Shown: positions 1 through 8,167 of the stretch, piece after piece
Layout: each line of letters starts with the position of its first letter
Numbering within the stretch: the stretch's first letter is position 1
Source of the DNA: Polyangiaceae bacterium
GTDB lineage: Bacteria; Myxococcota; Polyangia; Polyangiales; Polyangiaceae
Length of the DNA stretch: 23,504 nt
Reading direction: 5' to 3'
Assembly: GCA_025936205.1 (NCBI GenBank)
Contig: JAICTU010000079.1
Location: 1 to 23,504, forward strand
The notes under the pieces: model-generated
The model's input: the letters and a program-made list of their open reading frames with translations, nothing else
Database searches by the model: none
What the model was told of the DNA's origin: nothing
Program-made: the position numbers and the translations under genes

Positions 1-1024
1 GCGCCAGGCTGTCGGCCGCTTCGGCCAAGATGCGCGCGGGAGAGTCGATTCTCGCACAGGCCGGTCGAGCGGTGCCGGTGAAGCTCCAGCTGAGAGTCGC
101 CGACGAATCGTCGAGCGTCAGCGGACTCAACGCGTTCAAGCGCGCGAGCGCCGCAGCCAGCGACACGCCGCGCGTCTGAGCCCCGGGCGCGAAGGGGACG
201 AACACGCCGCCGCAGTCGATGTCCGACGGAAAGCGGGCAAAGACGCTGTCCGCGGGCGTGAAATACTCGCTGACGTCGTTCGCGCTGCGGGACACGATCA
301 GCTGCCCCCCGTCGCCGAACGGCGAGAGGCCGAGACGCAGAAACAGCGCCCGCGCGTCCGCCGGCAACTTCTCAGGGAACCCCTCCAGCGGCAGTTCCAG
401 CCAGCCCGCTGCATAATCCGATGCGGTCGAGCGCAGCCTCGTATCGAGGGCGAGCTTCAGCTTGCCGTCGGGCGTCGAGACATGCACGCGCACATCGAAG
501 GTCAGCTCATCGAAGGTGGTCGAGATGTCACCGAAGTTCTCAATCACCTGCTCGCAGAAGCCCGCGCTCGGATCGTCGGAGTTGCTGACCAGGAGCTGCA
601 CCGCCGTGGGTGGATCGATCACGACCGTGAGCTCGGATGCCGCGGCGCCGGCAACGAAGCTGCCGCTCGCATCCCGCCAGGCGAGCGTCTCGTGATGCTC
701 ACCGCCGATCCAATGCAGCATCTCCGAAGGGCTCGCGCCGAGTGTCGTCTGCTCATCCAGCGCCGGTACGCGCTGGGTGCTGGTGCAGGAGTGCGCGGGG
801 GGAGCCGGCGGCGCGTCCAGCTGGCGCGCCGGCGGTTGGACGGCGTCTCGCGGATCCGATCCGCGAACGTCGATCGGCGCCCCCGAAGAGGCGGGCCCGG
901 CGATTGCCGCCGGGGGTTCGGCAGCGCCTGAGTGCGGCTGCGCCGTCGAGCAAGCCGCGATCAGCAGCGCGATGGGGAAGCCGAGCTCCTGGAGGGTGTG
1001 CCGGGGCATTCGCAGTGGGCCCAT
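1..1024 (-). CDS. Secreted lipoprotein of unknown function (3' end cut by window edge)
   Basis: An open frame runs without a stop from an ATG at 1024 to the left window edge, about 341 residues. It has a short basic N-terminus, a hydrophobic stretch and a lipobox ending in ALLIAAC, so it should be exported and lipid-anchored. A Pro/Ala-rich linker of about 45 residues follows, then a folded region with scattered cysteines. I do not recognise the family. The start is uncertain: an in-frame ATG at 1048 would add eight residues, and neither start has a convincing Shine-Dalgarno. It lies downstream of the VWA lipoprotein on the same strand with a gap of about 140 bases, so the two may be co-transcribed. 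Plus-strand frames over this stretch are arginine-rich and look like shadows. Confidence 0.75.
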   Translation of the reverse strand, partial: MGPLRMPRHTLQELGFPIALLIAACSTAQPHSGAAEPPAAIAGPASSGAPIDVRGSDPRDAVQPPARQLDAPPAPPAHSCTSTQRVPALDEQTTLGASPSEMLHWIGGEHHETLAWRDASGSFVAGAAASELTVVIDPPTAVQLLVSNSDDPSAGFCEQVIENFGDISTTFDELTFDVRVHVSTPDGKLKLALDTRLRSTASDYAAGWLELPLEGFPEKLPADARALFLRLGLSPFGDGGQLIVSRSANDVSEYFTPADSVFARFPSDIDCGGVFVPFAPGAQTRGVSLAAALARLNALSPLTLDDSSATLSWSFTGTARPACARIDSPARILAEAADSLA

Positions 1025-1161
1025 GGCATGCCGTGGTGCAACTCCCATACCGCAGACGCACACCAATCATTTCGAGCGCTTGCGCCGAGCCTGGCACAAC
1101 GCCTGGCACCGCTGCTCGGATCGTCCCTGCGCAGCGCTGCACCGCGACGAAACGCTGCCGC

Positions 1162-2961
1162 TCAGTGCGAGGTCGCGTTCGCGGGGTCGTAGGCGACGAC
1201 CACGGGCATGCGCGTATCGCACAGCGATTCGCCGTCGCGGCGGCCCACGACGCTGCCCCAGGCCAGCACTTCTTCGCCTTCGCTCTTCGGCGTCGTCAGG
1301 TCGACGTCGTCACCGTACAGGAACGACTTGCCGCCCAGCGAGCCGATCATCGGATGGCTCGGCACGTATTGCACACTGTAGGCCGCCTCGCCCACGTTGT
1401 TGTCAGACGAGTGCCCGCAGGCGTCCGTGCCGTTGTCCTGGAAGGTCAGATGCGTGAGCGGGGACATGTCGAAGGCGTGACCCCAGCTCCAGCTCATGTC
1501 GTCGCCTTGCAGCACCACACCCATGCCGCGACCGATCGCGGCGCGTAGCGTGTCGAAGCTCGCCTGGTCGTCCATCGGATAGCCGGGGTTGCTGAACCAG
1601 ACCACGTCGTAGCCGTCGAGGGCCGAAACATCGAGGCCGTGCTCCGGCTCCTTCAAGTAGTCGTAGGCGATGCCGGCGTTTTGCAGCGCTTTGCCCACGT
1701 ACGCCGCGTCACCCGAGTTCTCGTCGTGGTGATTGTTGTCGAGCACCAGGAGCACGTGCGGGCTCGCGACCGGGCTGACCCACGTCGTCGTGCGGCGCAC
1801 GAGTTCGCGCGCGTCGTCGCGCGTGATGCCCGGATTGCTCAGCGTCATCAGCACGGTCGCGCTCTTGCCGACCGCCGGCGGGGGCGGGCAGGCGACGTTC
1901 ATCGTCGCTTCCTTGGTGCCCGTGATGTGGCGCCCCTTGCCATCCCAGCGATAGGTCAGGCGCACGTTGCGCGCACCGCAGCCCGTGGTGGGCAGCGACG
2001 TGCAGACCTTGAAGCGCGGGCCCGTGTACGTGGCGATGTGCTCGAACAGTTCCTGCACGGCGCCCGCGGATTCAGTGCGATGGTGCTTGCCGCCGCTCTG
2101 GTCCGCCAGGGCGTTCAGCGCGTCGTGGTCGACCTCATCGCCCAGGCCTACCGAGTAGATGGGGGTCGAGATGCCGTGCGTCTGTAGCCGCGTCAGGTCA
2201 TCCAGGTTGGTGTTGACGCCGTCGCCCGGATAGCGCTCGTTCGCGTGCTGGTCGCTGGAGTTGTTCTCGTGGCCGTCTGTGAACAGCAAGATGGCGCGCT
2301 GCGGGTCGAACTCGCAAAACGCCGTCGAATCCGCCGGCGCCACAGCATCCTCCGGCTCACCGAGCAGCGCATCGCCCAGGGTCTCGTTGCCCACGCGAAT
2401 GCCGTCGTAGAGAGCCGTCCAGCCATTGCTGACGTGCAGGCCATCGAGCGCGGCGCGCGCTTCGTTGGTGTCGGCCGTCAACGGCTCGAGCACCTTGGCC
2501 TCCGTGCTCACGCGCACCAGGCTGACTCGACCGTGTGCCTTCTCGACCAGGTCCATCAGGCGCCCCGACGCCTCGCGCACTCGCTCGAGCGTGCCCGCTT
2601 CCGAGCCGCTGTTGTCTACCACCAGGGCGATGTCCGGGCCGACCGAGCCCTCGCAGCGCACCTTGACCTTTTCGCTGGAGACCTTGTCGTAACCCTTGCC
2701 GTTCGACTTGGCCATTTCCACGTCGACGGTCAGCGTGCCCTCCGTGCAATCAATTGCCGGGCCTCCGTCCGCCTCGGTCAGCACCACGTCGAAGCCGAGC
2801 GCGCTGTCGCCGGTGGCGACCTGCGCGCCGCGCAGCATCTGCGCCATGGAGCGCACCTCGACGGGGGCAGCATTTTCCTCCGGCGCGCACGCGACGAGCA
2901 GCGATGCAACACCGAGCAGAGAACCGAGACTGGTGACTGGAATTTTAAAACTGGAACGCAC
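1162..2961 (-). CDS. VWA-domain lipoprotein with C-terminal GATase-like domain
   Basis: 599 residues from a GTG start. The signal peptide ends in a lipobox (SLLVAC, Cys25). A von Willebrand A domain covers roughly residues 110-315. It has a complete-looking MIDAS: DNSGS at 116-120, Thr182 in a WTALYDG context, and the aspartate of FTDG at 227-230. This implies a metal-dependent ligand-binding fold. Residues about 400-599 form a second alpha/beta domain that opens with a hydrophobic strand (HVLLVLDNN) and resembles class I glutamine-amidotransferase-like (ThuA/DUF4350-type) folds. I see no catalytic triad there. The role is probably adhesion or envelope binding rather than catalysis. AAGAG lies close upstream of the GTG. 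The VWA call is firm, the C-terminal fold is a guess, and the partner is unknown. Confidence 0.85.
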   Translation of the reverse strand: MRSSFKIPVTSLGSLLGVASLLVACAPEENAAPVEVRSMAQMLRGAQVATGDSALGFDVVLTEADGGPAIDCTEGTLTVDVEMAKSNGKGYDKVSSEKVKVRCEGSVGPDIALVVDNSGSEAGTLERVREASGRLMDLVEKAHGRVSLVRVSTEAKVLEPLTADTNEARAALDGLHVSNGWTALYDGIRVGNETLGDALLGEPEDAVAPADSTAFCEFDPQRAILLFTDGHENNSSDQHANERYPGDGVNTNLDDLTRLQTHGISTPIYSVGLGDEVDHDALNALADQSGGKHHRTESAGAVQELFEHIATYTGPRFKVCTSLPTTGCGARNVRLTYRWDGKGRHITGTKEATMNVACPPPPAVGKSATVLMTLSNPGITRDDARELVRRTTTWVSPVASPHVLLVLDNNHHDENSGDAAYVGKALQNAGIAYDYLKEPEHGLDVSALDGYDVVWFSNPGYPMDDQASFDTLRAAIGRGMGVVLQGDDMSWSWGHAFDMSPLTHLTFQDNGTDACGHSSDNNVGEAAYSVQYVPSHPMIGSLGGKSFLYGDDVDLTTPKSEGEEVLAWGSVVGRRDGESLCDTRMPVVVAYDPANATSH

Positions 2962-2982
2962 GACTCTTCACTCTGCGCTGTC

Positions 2983-2998
2983 CTCGTTAACGAGTCAA
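2983..2998 (-). promoter_or_regulatory. Palindrome and possible -35 upstream of the VWA gene
   Basis: CTCGTTAACGAG (2983-2994) is a perfect 12-bp palindrome 22 bases upstream of the GTG at 2961. On the minus strand it overlaps a TTGACT hexamer (2993-2998) that could serve as a -35 element. The matching -10 (CAGAGT after 17 bases) is poor. It could be an operator over the promoter, or chance; a few perfect 12-mers are expected in a window this long. Confidence 0.25.
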
Positions 2999-3160
2999 AA
3001 CGCTGAGCTACGAACGGTATTAGGCTCGACCACATCGCGCAGAGCGGCCTCACACGCCCGCACGACGAAAGTGGAACGCTCGCTCCCATTCGATGCACTC
3101 GGTGCCTCGGCGGAGCAGGGGAAGGGTACGTGGCCCGCCCCCGTGTGCAGCCAGGAAGCG

Positions 3161-3877
3161 TCAGGTAGAGCGGGAATTGCGCAGGTTCGCGCGCAGCCGG
3201 TTGAGCGCCGCCTGGCTGCTGGAGGCGCGCTGCAGCCCCTCCGTGCGCGACGAGTGCCAGATGAACTCTGTGCGCGCCGTGGGCCTCGAGATCCAGTCGA
3301 ACGAACGGGACTCTCGCCGAGGCGGCAGGCCCGCGATGGAGAGCCCACGCAGCATGCGCTGCACGTCGATGCGAAAAGTCTCGGGGTCGCGCGGCAGCTC
3401 CACGCCGCGCTGGGCCAGCGTCTCCAGGCAGTAAGCGAGGCCCTCATCCACGCTGCTCACCGATCGGCAAGGCGACGGCGGTGTCCATAACCAGGAGAGG
3501 GCCGTCGCCGCGCGTCGCTCCCAGGGAAACGTCATCACCGTCGCGGTCCCGGTGCACAACAGCTTCGAGAACTGACGCACGCGCGGCAGGTTCCCCCATT
3601 GCGCGATCCGCAGACGCCCTCGCGCGTCGGGCGCATTGGCGCCCACTCGCGCGGTATTGAGCACGGCGTAGGGCTCGGCGCGACGGAAATAGCGCTCCCA
3701 ACCGGTCGCCATCTGCTCCATCTCGGTCTCGTCGAAGGACCCTTCGCGAACCGTCACGATCAGCGGAAACCAGTTGTCGATGAACTCCATCTTGCCCTGA
3801 GCATACATCAGCCGACATGTGTTGCGGAACGACCCATGCTCGGAAAATTCCGCGCGCTCTCCCGGGGGTTCGCTCAT
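3161..3877 (-). CDS. STAS/SpoIIAA-like cytoplasmic protein
   Basis: 238 residues with no signal peptide or membrane segment. From Met30 onward the pattern resembles small STAS-like (SpoIIAA-type) proteins that I associate with myxobacteria. There is a strand (FPLIVTVREG), an acidic helix (FDETEMEQM), an FRRAEPYAVLN stretch, and later TALSWLWTPPSP followed by SVDEGLAYCLETL. In known STAS proteins this fold acts in anti-anti-sigma or small-molecule sensing, but no partner kinase or sigma factor is adjacent. The C-terminal 70 residues, basic and Arg/Ser-rich, match nothing I know. The start could be Met1 (3877) or Met30 (3790); neither has a strong ribosome binding site. The family call rests on pattern memory and should be taken as tentative. 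Confidence 0.6.
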   Translation of the reverse strand: MSEPPGERAEFSEHGSFRNTCRLMYAQGKMEFIDNWFPLIVTVREGSFDETEMEQMATGWERYFRRAEPYAVLNTARVGANAPDARGRLRIAQWGNLPRVRQFSKLLCTGTATVMTFPWERRAATALSWLWTPPSPCRSVSSVDEGLAYCLETLAQRGVELPRDPETFRIDVQRMLRGLSIAGLPPRRESRSFDWISRPTARTEFIWHSSRTEGLQRASSSQAALNRLRANLRNSRST

Positions 3878-3984
3878 TGGAGATGAAGCCCGGAAAGCGT
3901 TGAGAAATCAGTCGCGAGACAGGCTCAGGTCGACGGCCCCGGTGAGGAGCCGATCTCCAGCTGCGGAGGGCTGAAGCGCGTCGC

Positions 3985-5514
3985 TCAGGGCACCGGTAGC
4001 TCGAACGCTACCGAGTAGTTCGGCTGCGGCATACCCGTGAACGCGCCCACGAACGGGTCCGAGTCCTTCAGGTTGCCGATGCGCGGTGAGAAGTTGGGGG
4101 GCGCGTCGTTGCCATTGGTCGCGGCGTAGCCCAGGATCGCTCCCGCCGGTACATCCGCCGCCAAGGTGATCTGCACCGTATCAGCGTCGACCAGTGTCAC
4201 CGATTCGATCGCGAGCGGGCTGCGGTCCGAGCTCCGCACCTCGAAGCCGCGGCCTTCCTTCCACTGCGCGAGATCCGTCTGATGCGGCTTCGGCAGCGCG
4301 TCGTCCCAGGCCAGCGGCGGCTTGGGCACATAGAAGTCCACGGTGATGTTGCGCCCGCTGCGGGTCACCGTGTTGGCGAGCGGTTGCAGCGGCTTCCACT
4401 CGTGCCCGAGCACTACGCGCTCGTAGTACGCCTGCGCGTACTTCTCACCCATCAGCTCGTAGCCCAGCGCTACCAGGTGCAAGTAGTCCGTGTAGTAGGG
4501 GTACTGGTACTTCGGGCCCACACAGACGATCTCGTTGGGGTGGTCCAGCGAGGCCTGCCACTGCAGCTTGGTGCTGGTGTTGATGTTGCTCGCCGCCGTG
4601 GTCCCGAGAACGTACTGATAGATGCCGTGCTGCTGTGACGTGAACAGCGGGATCGACTGCTCTTGACCGGTGATCGCCTTCAGGTCGGCGTTGTAGTCGG
4701 TGTAGAGCTTCAGCATCGCATCTTCATAGCCGGCGTTGCCTGCGTCGGTTTCGCCGTGCGTGAGAAAGATCGCGCCGATGCCGTAGGTCTTGCCCTGCGC
4801 CGTCGCCAAGCGCTTGATCGCCCGGGCTTCGAACAGCGTGGCCGCGTAAGCGCGCGAGGCGTTCGCGCCGTCGGGCGATGGCGATGCGGACTTGTCGATC
4901 ACCTTCATGCCCTGGCCGCTCTCGCCGACCACGGTGTGCACGGTCACGAAGTCGCTGGCGCCGTCGGCCTTCGCCATCGACGTGAGCTGCACGGACATGG
5001 CGGTGTGAGGCGACTCGCCGTCCAGGTTCCCGGGATAGGCGCTGGGGTAGGCCGGATTCACCGGACGGATCGGCTCCACCAGCGGGACCAGCGAGAGCTG
5101 ATCGGAATTGGACGCGGCCTCGTCGAGCGGCGGCACCGTCAGCGTACCGAGCGACAGCTTCAGGTTGTTGTACTGTTGCATGGTGGCCTGCGCGGTGGGC
5201 GTACCCGCCATCGCGCCGACCGACAGGCTCTGCCCCGTACCGACGATGCCCGTCAGATCCCACGCGATGTTGAGCGCTGCGCTGCCCGCCGAGCCGGCAG
5301 AACCAGCCGCCCCGGCAGAACCGCCGCTGCCTCCCACGCCGGTGCTCCCGCCGGAACCGCCGCTACTCTGGCCCGCTTGGCTGGCGTTGTCCGAAGACGG
5401 CGCAGGGCCTTTGCTGTCGCTCCCCCCACAGCCCGCGGACATGCCGCATGCCAGAGCACCCATGCTGGATGCCAACAGACCAGAGGAGAACAGGACTCGT
5501 TGCACGCGTTGCAT
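3985..5514 (-). CDS. Secreted SASA-type carbohydrate (sialate O-acetylesterase-like) esterase lipoprotein
   Basis: 509 residues. The signal peptide offers two candidate lipobox cysteines, Cys23 in GALAC and Cys29 in SAGC. A Gly/Ser/Ala-rich spacer fills residues 30-80. The catalytic domain (about 84-370) has SGNH/SASA hydrolase landmarks. The nucleophile motif is GTGQSLS with Ser96, equivalent to the GQSN block. There is a GESGQGM turn (197-203), a THGETD block (252-257) equivalent to QGESD, and a DYLH motif with Asp343 and His346 as likely catalytic acid and base. Residues 380-509 form a beta-rich C-terminal domain. The expected reaction is removal of acetyl groups from sugars outside the cell; the substrate is not visible. 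Two LacI-type palindromes upstream and a neighbouring repressor gene suggest induction by a sugar. AGG lies about 9 bases before the ATG. Confidence 0.82.
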   Translation of the reverse strand: MQRVQRVLFSSGLLASSMGALACGMSAGCGGSDSKGPAPSSDNASQAGQSSGGSGGSTGVGGSGGSAGAAGSAGSAGSAALNIAWDLTGIVGTGQSLSVGAMAGTPTAQATMQQYNNLKLSLGTLTVPPLDEAASNSDQLSLVPLVEPIRPVNPAYPSAYPGNLDGESPHTAMSVQLTSMAKADGASDFVTVHTVVGESGQGMKVIDKSASPSPDGANASRAYAATLFEARAIKRLATAQGKTYGIGAIFLTHGETDAGNAGYEDAMLKLYTDYNADLKAITGQEQSIPLFTSQQHGIYQYVLGTTAASNINTSTKLQWQASLDHPNEIVCVGPKYQYPYYTDYLHLVALGYELMGEKYAQAYYERVVLGHEWKPLQPLANTVTRSGRNITVDFYVPKPPLAWDDALPKPHQTDLAQWKEGRGFEVRSSDRSPLAIESVTLVDADTVQITLAADVPAGAILGYAATNGNDAPPNFSPRIGNLKDSDPFVGAFTGMPQPNYSVAFELPVP

Positions 5515-5544
5515 GCACGAAACCTAGCAATGCAGCCGCCGAAT

Positions 5545-5558
5545 GGGAAACGTTTCCC
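5545..5558. promoter_or_regulatory. LacI-family operator, site 1 (perfect palindrome)
   Basis: GGGAAACGTTTCCC is a perfect 14-bp palindrome with the central CG typical of LacI/GalR-family operators. It lies 30 bases upstream of the esterase ATG (5514), where a repressor would block the promoter or its start site. The lacI-type gene is the next gene upstream. Confidence 0.72.
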
Positions 5559-5869
5559 GCTGCTCGAGACCCGGGGTGATTCGCCGCAGCGCACCATGCG
5601 CGGTCCGCGACCGACACCACAAACTGACGCGCCCGCCTCAACCGTTGCCGGCGGGGGGCGCGGAGCGCAAGAGGTCCTCCGAGCGCTCACGGGGAAATTT
5701 TGCGGGGTTTTTTTGATCTGCGGGGAGCTCGAGGAATCTCTCCAGATGAGCGCCGGCCGTGTGACGAATGAGTTGCTGTCGAGCCGCCCTTTCAACGCAG
5801 AAGGACGATTCCAGCGAGGCCAAGTTGCTGCGCTCTTTCCCGTGTCCGATGCAGCGGTGCCCTGTTTGT
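5559..5869. other. Intergenic stretch between the two operators, no gene seen
   Basis: The whole gap between the esterase start (5514) and the repressor stop (5934) is about 420 bases. Reading frames here are short, basic and without recognisable domains, and I call none of them. The stretch contains an unusual local T-run (GGGGTTTTTTTG near 5704) and is otherwise GC-rich. Its main content appears to be the esterase control region, bounded by LacI-type palindromes. Confidence 0.5.
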
Positions 5870-5883
5870 TGGAAACGTTTTCA
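5870..5883. promoter_or_regulatory. LacI-family operator, site 2
   Basis: TGGAAACGTTTTCA matches site 1 in its central AAACGTTT core. It is a 14-bp palindrome with one mismatched pair. It sits just past the stop codon of the repressor gene. Its centre is 325 bp from the centre of site 1, close to 31 helical turns, which would suit DNA looping by a tetrameric repressor. Confidence 0.62.
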
Positions 5884-5933
5884 CGATAGCCCGAGAGCAC
5901 CTCCGGGGGCGAACCGGGCGGATCCGCGCTGCG

Positions 5934-6968
5934 CTACCCGACCTGCGCCGTGCTTTCCCGCTCCAGCATCCGCACGGCGAACTCGACCGACGTGCCCCGA
6001 TCTTGCCCGCGGCGATCGATCCGCTCGAGCAGGGCCTCGCAAGCGCTGATCGCCATCTGCTGCGTGGGTTGCAGCACGGTGGTGAGGCCCGGATAGAATT
6101 GCTCGCCGTCGGGCGTACCGTCAAAGCCCACCACGGAGACGTCGCCCGGCACGGAGACGCCCGCCGCGAGCACGGTGCGCATGAAGCCGAGCGCCATGGG
6201 GTCGTTGCCGAGCACGACGGCCGTGGGGCGGTCGCTCGCGGGTCGTTCGAGGAACAGGCGCGCGTATTCCACGCCGCCTTCGCGAGCGTAGCCGGTGCCG
6301 AACCAGATCAGCTCGGGGTCGAGCGTGATGCCACGTTCACTGAGCCCTTCGCGCAGGCCTTCGAGGCGCTGCCGGGTGTCATAGGAATCCTGGGGGCCGC
6401 CCGCGAAGGCGACCCGCCGATGCCCGCGCTGAGCCAGGTGTTCCGCCACCAGGCCTCCGGCTTCGAAGTTGTTACAGCGCACGGTGAAGTCGGCAGGGGC
6501 CGACACGTCGGGCGCGATCAAGACGAGGGGCAGGCGTGCGCGCTGCGCAGCTTCGATCAGCGGGCGATCGCGGCGCGAGTAGCGCACCAGGATCAAGCCG
6601 TCGACGCGACCCTCGGCGATCCACGCGAACACGGCGGCCGGGTCGTAGTGGCCCTTGAGCATCATGCTGCCGAGCAGCACGCTCTTGCGGCTCGGCGCGA
6701 GCGCTTGTTCGATGCCCGACAGGATCTGCGAGAACCAGGGGCTGGTGCTACGATTTACGGCCAGGCCGATGCAGCCCGTGCGGCGCAGCACCAGGCTCTG
6801 CGCGGCGATCGACGGTGTGTAACCGAGCTCGTCGATCGCGCGCTGGACTCGGCGACGGATCACCTCGCTCGCGCGCCCACCGTTGACGACGCGCGACACC
6901 GTGCTGATCGCGACATCCGCGCGCTCCGCCACCGCTCGGATGGTCGGCTTGGCGGGTATTTCGTCCAT
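5934..6968 (-). CDS. LacI-family transcriptional repressor
   Basis: 344 residues from the ATG at 6968, the normal LacI length. The N-terminal helix-turn-helix is clear: TIRAVAERADVAISTVSRVVNG, residues about 8-29. The hinge helix follows with the family pattern LGYTPSIAAQSL. The rest is a periplasmic-binding-protein-like effector domain ending in the usual GFDGTP and TTVLQPTQQM segments. This fold binds a sugar or sugar derivative and releases DNA. An open frame extends upstream to 7529, but that extension is antisense to the divergent lipoprotein and lacks family similarity, so the start at MDEIPAKP is preferred. Candidate targets are the downstream esterase, through the palindromes at 5545 and 5870, and perhaps the divergent lipoprotein. 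The ribosome binding site is weak. Confidence 0.92.
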   Translation of the reverse strand: MDEIPAKPTIRAVAERADVAISTVSRVVNGGRASEVIRRRVQRAIDELGYTPSIAAQSLVLRRTGCIGLAVNRSTSPWFSQILSGIEQALAPSRKSVLLGSMMLKGHYDPAAVFAWIAEGRVDGLILVRYSRRDRPLIEAAQRARLPLVLIAPDVSAPADFTVRCNNFEAGGLVAEHLAQRGHRRVAFAGGPQDSYDTRQRLEGLREGLSERGITLDPELIWFGTGYAREGGVEYARLFLERPASDRPTAVVLGNDPMALGFMRTVLAAGVSVPGDVSVVGFDGTPDGEQFYPGLTTVLQPTQQMAISACEALLERIDRRGQDRGTSVEFAVRMLERESTAQVG

Positions 6969-7070
6969 GGTCGCTCGAGAAGCGCTGCCGTTCGAAACGG
7001 CCTCGGACCGAGACCGTCGCGATCCCGCAGGCATGCGCGCGAAGCTAGCATGGTGCAGGCCGTCGAAACC

Positions 7071-7084
7071 TGGAAAACGGTCCA
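7071..7084. promoter_or_regulatory. Weak LacI-type half-site in the divergent promoter region
   Basis: TGGAAAACGGTCCA has perfect outer arms (TGGA and TCCA) but a poor centre, and shares 9 of 14 positions with operator site 2. It lies between the repressor start (6968) and the divergent lipoprotein start (7099). A second small inverted repeat, GCCGTT-N3-AACGGC, lies near 6987-7001 in the same gap. Either could serve autoregulation, but the match is too loose to be sure. Confidence 0.25.
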
Positions 7085-7098
7085 ATCCCGAGCCGCGC

Positions 7099-8121
7099 AT
7101 GCTAAAACCAGGCGCAGTGAGCTGTTTCAAACGCGAGCAATGGGGGCTCCGCTCAGCTTTGCGCGGGGCGTGCAGCTGTGGCCTGGGGCTCGTGGTCGCC
7201 TGCTCCGTCGATGGTCGCCCGGGCGGGATCGCCTCGAATTCCACCGCCTCGAATTCCAGCGAAGAGCCCGAGTCCACTGACCTACCGAACCGGGCCGGCG
7301 GAGGCTCCGCGGGTGCGATCTCCGATGTCACCAGGATGGGCGACGCACAGACGCTCGATGATGGTAGCCATGACGGGCAGCCCGGTAACACGCTGCCACT
7401 GTCAACCGCGGGCAACGCTGGCAGCGGAGGAGCCTCGGGCAACGCCGCAGCGGCCGCTCCCAATGTCGCAGCGGGCGCGTCCGGAACCGGCTCTGGAATG
7501 CTCGCAGCGAGTCCCGGATCCGGCGGCACTGCCGGAGTATCAGAGGGCGACCCGGGCGAGACGGAACCGATCGGCGGTTGCTTTCAACAACTACTGCCCA
7601 ACGCCGGCTTCGAACGCGGACACGCCGCCTGGGCAGAAGCCGCCGACGTGCGCGACGTGATCGTGCGCGCGGACCACCCAGCGCTGGCGGGCACCGGGGT
7701 GAGCCCGCAGTCGGGCAATTACATGGCCTGGGTCGGCGGCGTCGCGAACGGCGACTTCGTGATGTACCAGACCACGCTGCGCCAGGAGGTCTCCGTGCCG
7801 GCAGAGGCGATCAGCTTGACCTTCAGCGGCTACGCCTGGGTGTCGCAGCCCGATCTCGGCGAGCCCCTGACGGACTGGGCCGTGCTCCAGGTGGAGGACC
7901 CCGATCCCGCCAGCAACGGGGTCTGGCAGATCCAGCGCTGGGATGACCGAAGTGTCACGGCGGGTTGGCAGCATTTCGAGGTGGTGACCACCGACGCCAC
8001 GATCCTGTCGAGGCTCGCCGGTCACACCGTGCCGGTCACCACCTTTGCGGTGCCCAACGGGAACGGCTCGCTCAACGTCTGGCTCGACTCGCTGCGGCTC
8101 GAAGCGCGCTGCCCGCGCTAG
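7099..8121 (+). CDS. Secreted lipoprotein with CBM-like jelly-roll C-terminal domain
   Basis: About 340 residues. A lipobox (GLVVAC) follows a hydrophobic stretch. A long Gly/Ala/Ser/Asn-rich linker runs to about residue 150. The C-terminal domain opens with LLPNAGFERGHAAW, the classic start of CBM4/9-like and other galactose-binding-type jelly-rolls (N-GFE-x-W). It then shows alternating beta strands and ends with WLDSLRLEARC. It should bind carbohydrate or another surface ligand outside the cell; no catalytic residues are apparent. The start could be the ATG at 7099 or a GTG at 7117, and upstream in-frame codons overlap the repressor gene and are not preferred. It is divergent from the lacI-type gene, so shared control with the esterase is plausible. 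Confidence 0.78.
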   Translation: MLKPGAVSCFKREQWGLRSALRGACSCGLGLVVACSVDGRPGGIASNSTASNSSEEPESTDLPNRAGGGSAGAISDVTRMGDAQTLDDGSHDGQPGNTLPLSTAGNAGSGGASGNAAAAAPNVAAGASGTGSGMLAASPGSGGTAGVSEGDPGETEPIGGCFQQLLPNAGFERGHAAWAEAADVRDVIVRADHPALAGTGVSPQSGNYMAWVGGVANGDFVMYQTTLRQEVSVPAEAISLTFSGYAWVSQPDLGEPLTDWAVLQVEDPDPASNGVWQIQRWDDRSVTAGWQHFEVVTTDATILSRLAGHTVPVTTFAVPNGNGSLNVWLDSLRLEARCPR

Positions 8122-8167
8122 TTCTTCGCCCAAACGCCGCGTCTTCGCCTATTGCTGGCGCAGCGCG

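Noticed and set aside
1087..1110. TGGCAC repeats resembling sigma54 -24 elements
   Set aside because: No TTGC-type -12 follows at the right spacing.
4663..5889. Plus-strand frame opposite the esterase
   Set aside because: It is low-information, Arg/His-rich sequence that crosses the operator region and has no recognisable domain.
6969..7529. N-terminal extension of the LacI-type frame
   Set aside because: The HTH begins a few residues after the ATG at 6968, and the extension is antisense to the divergent lipoprotein.
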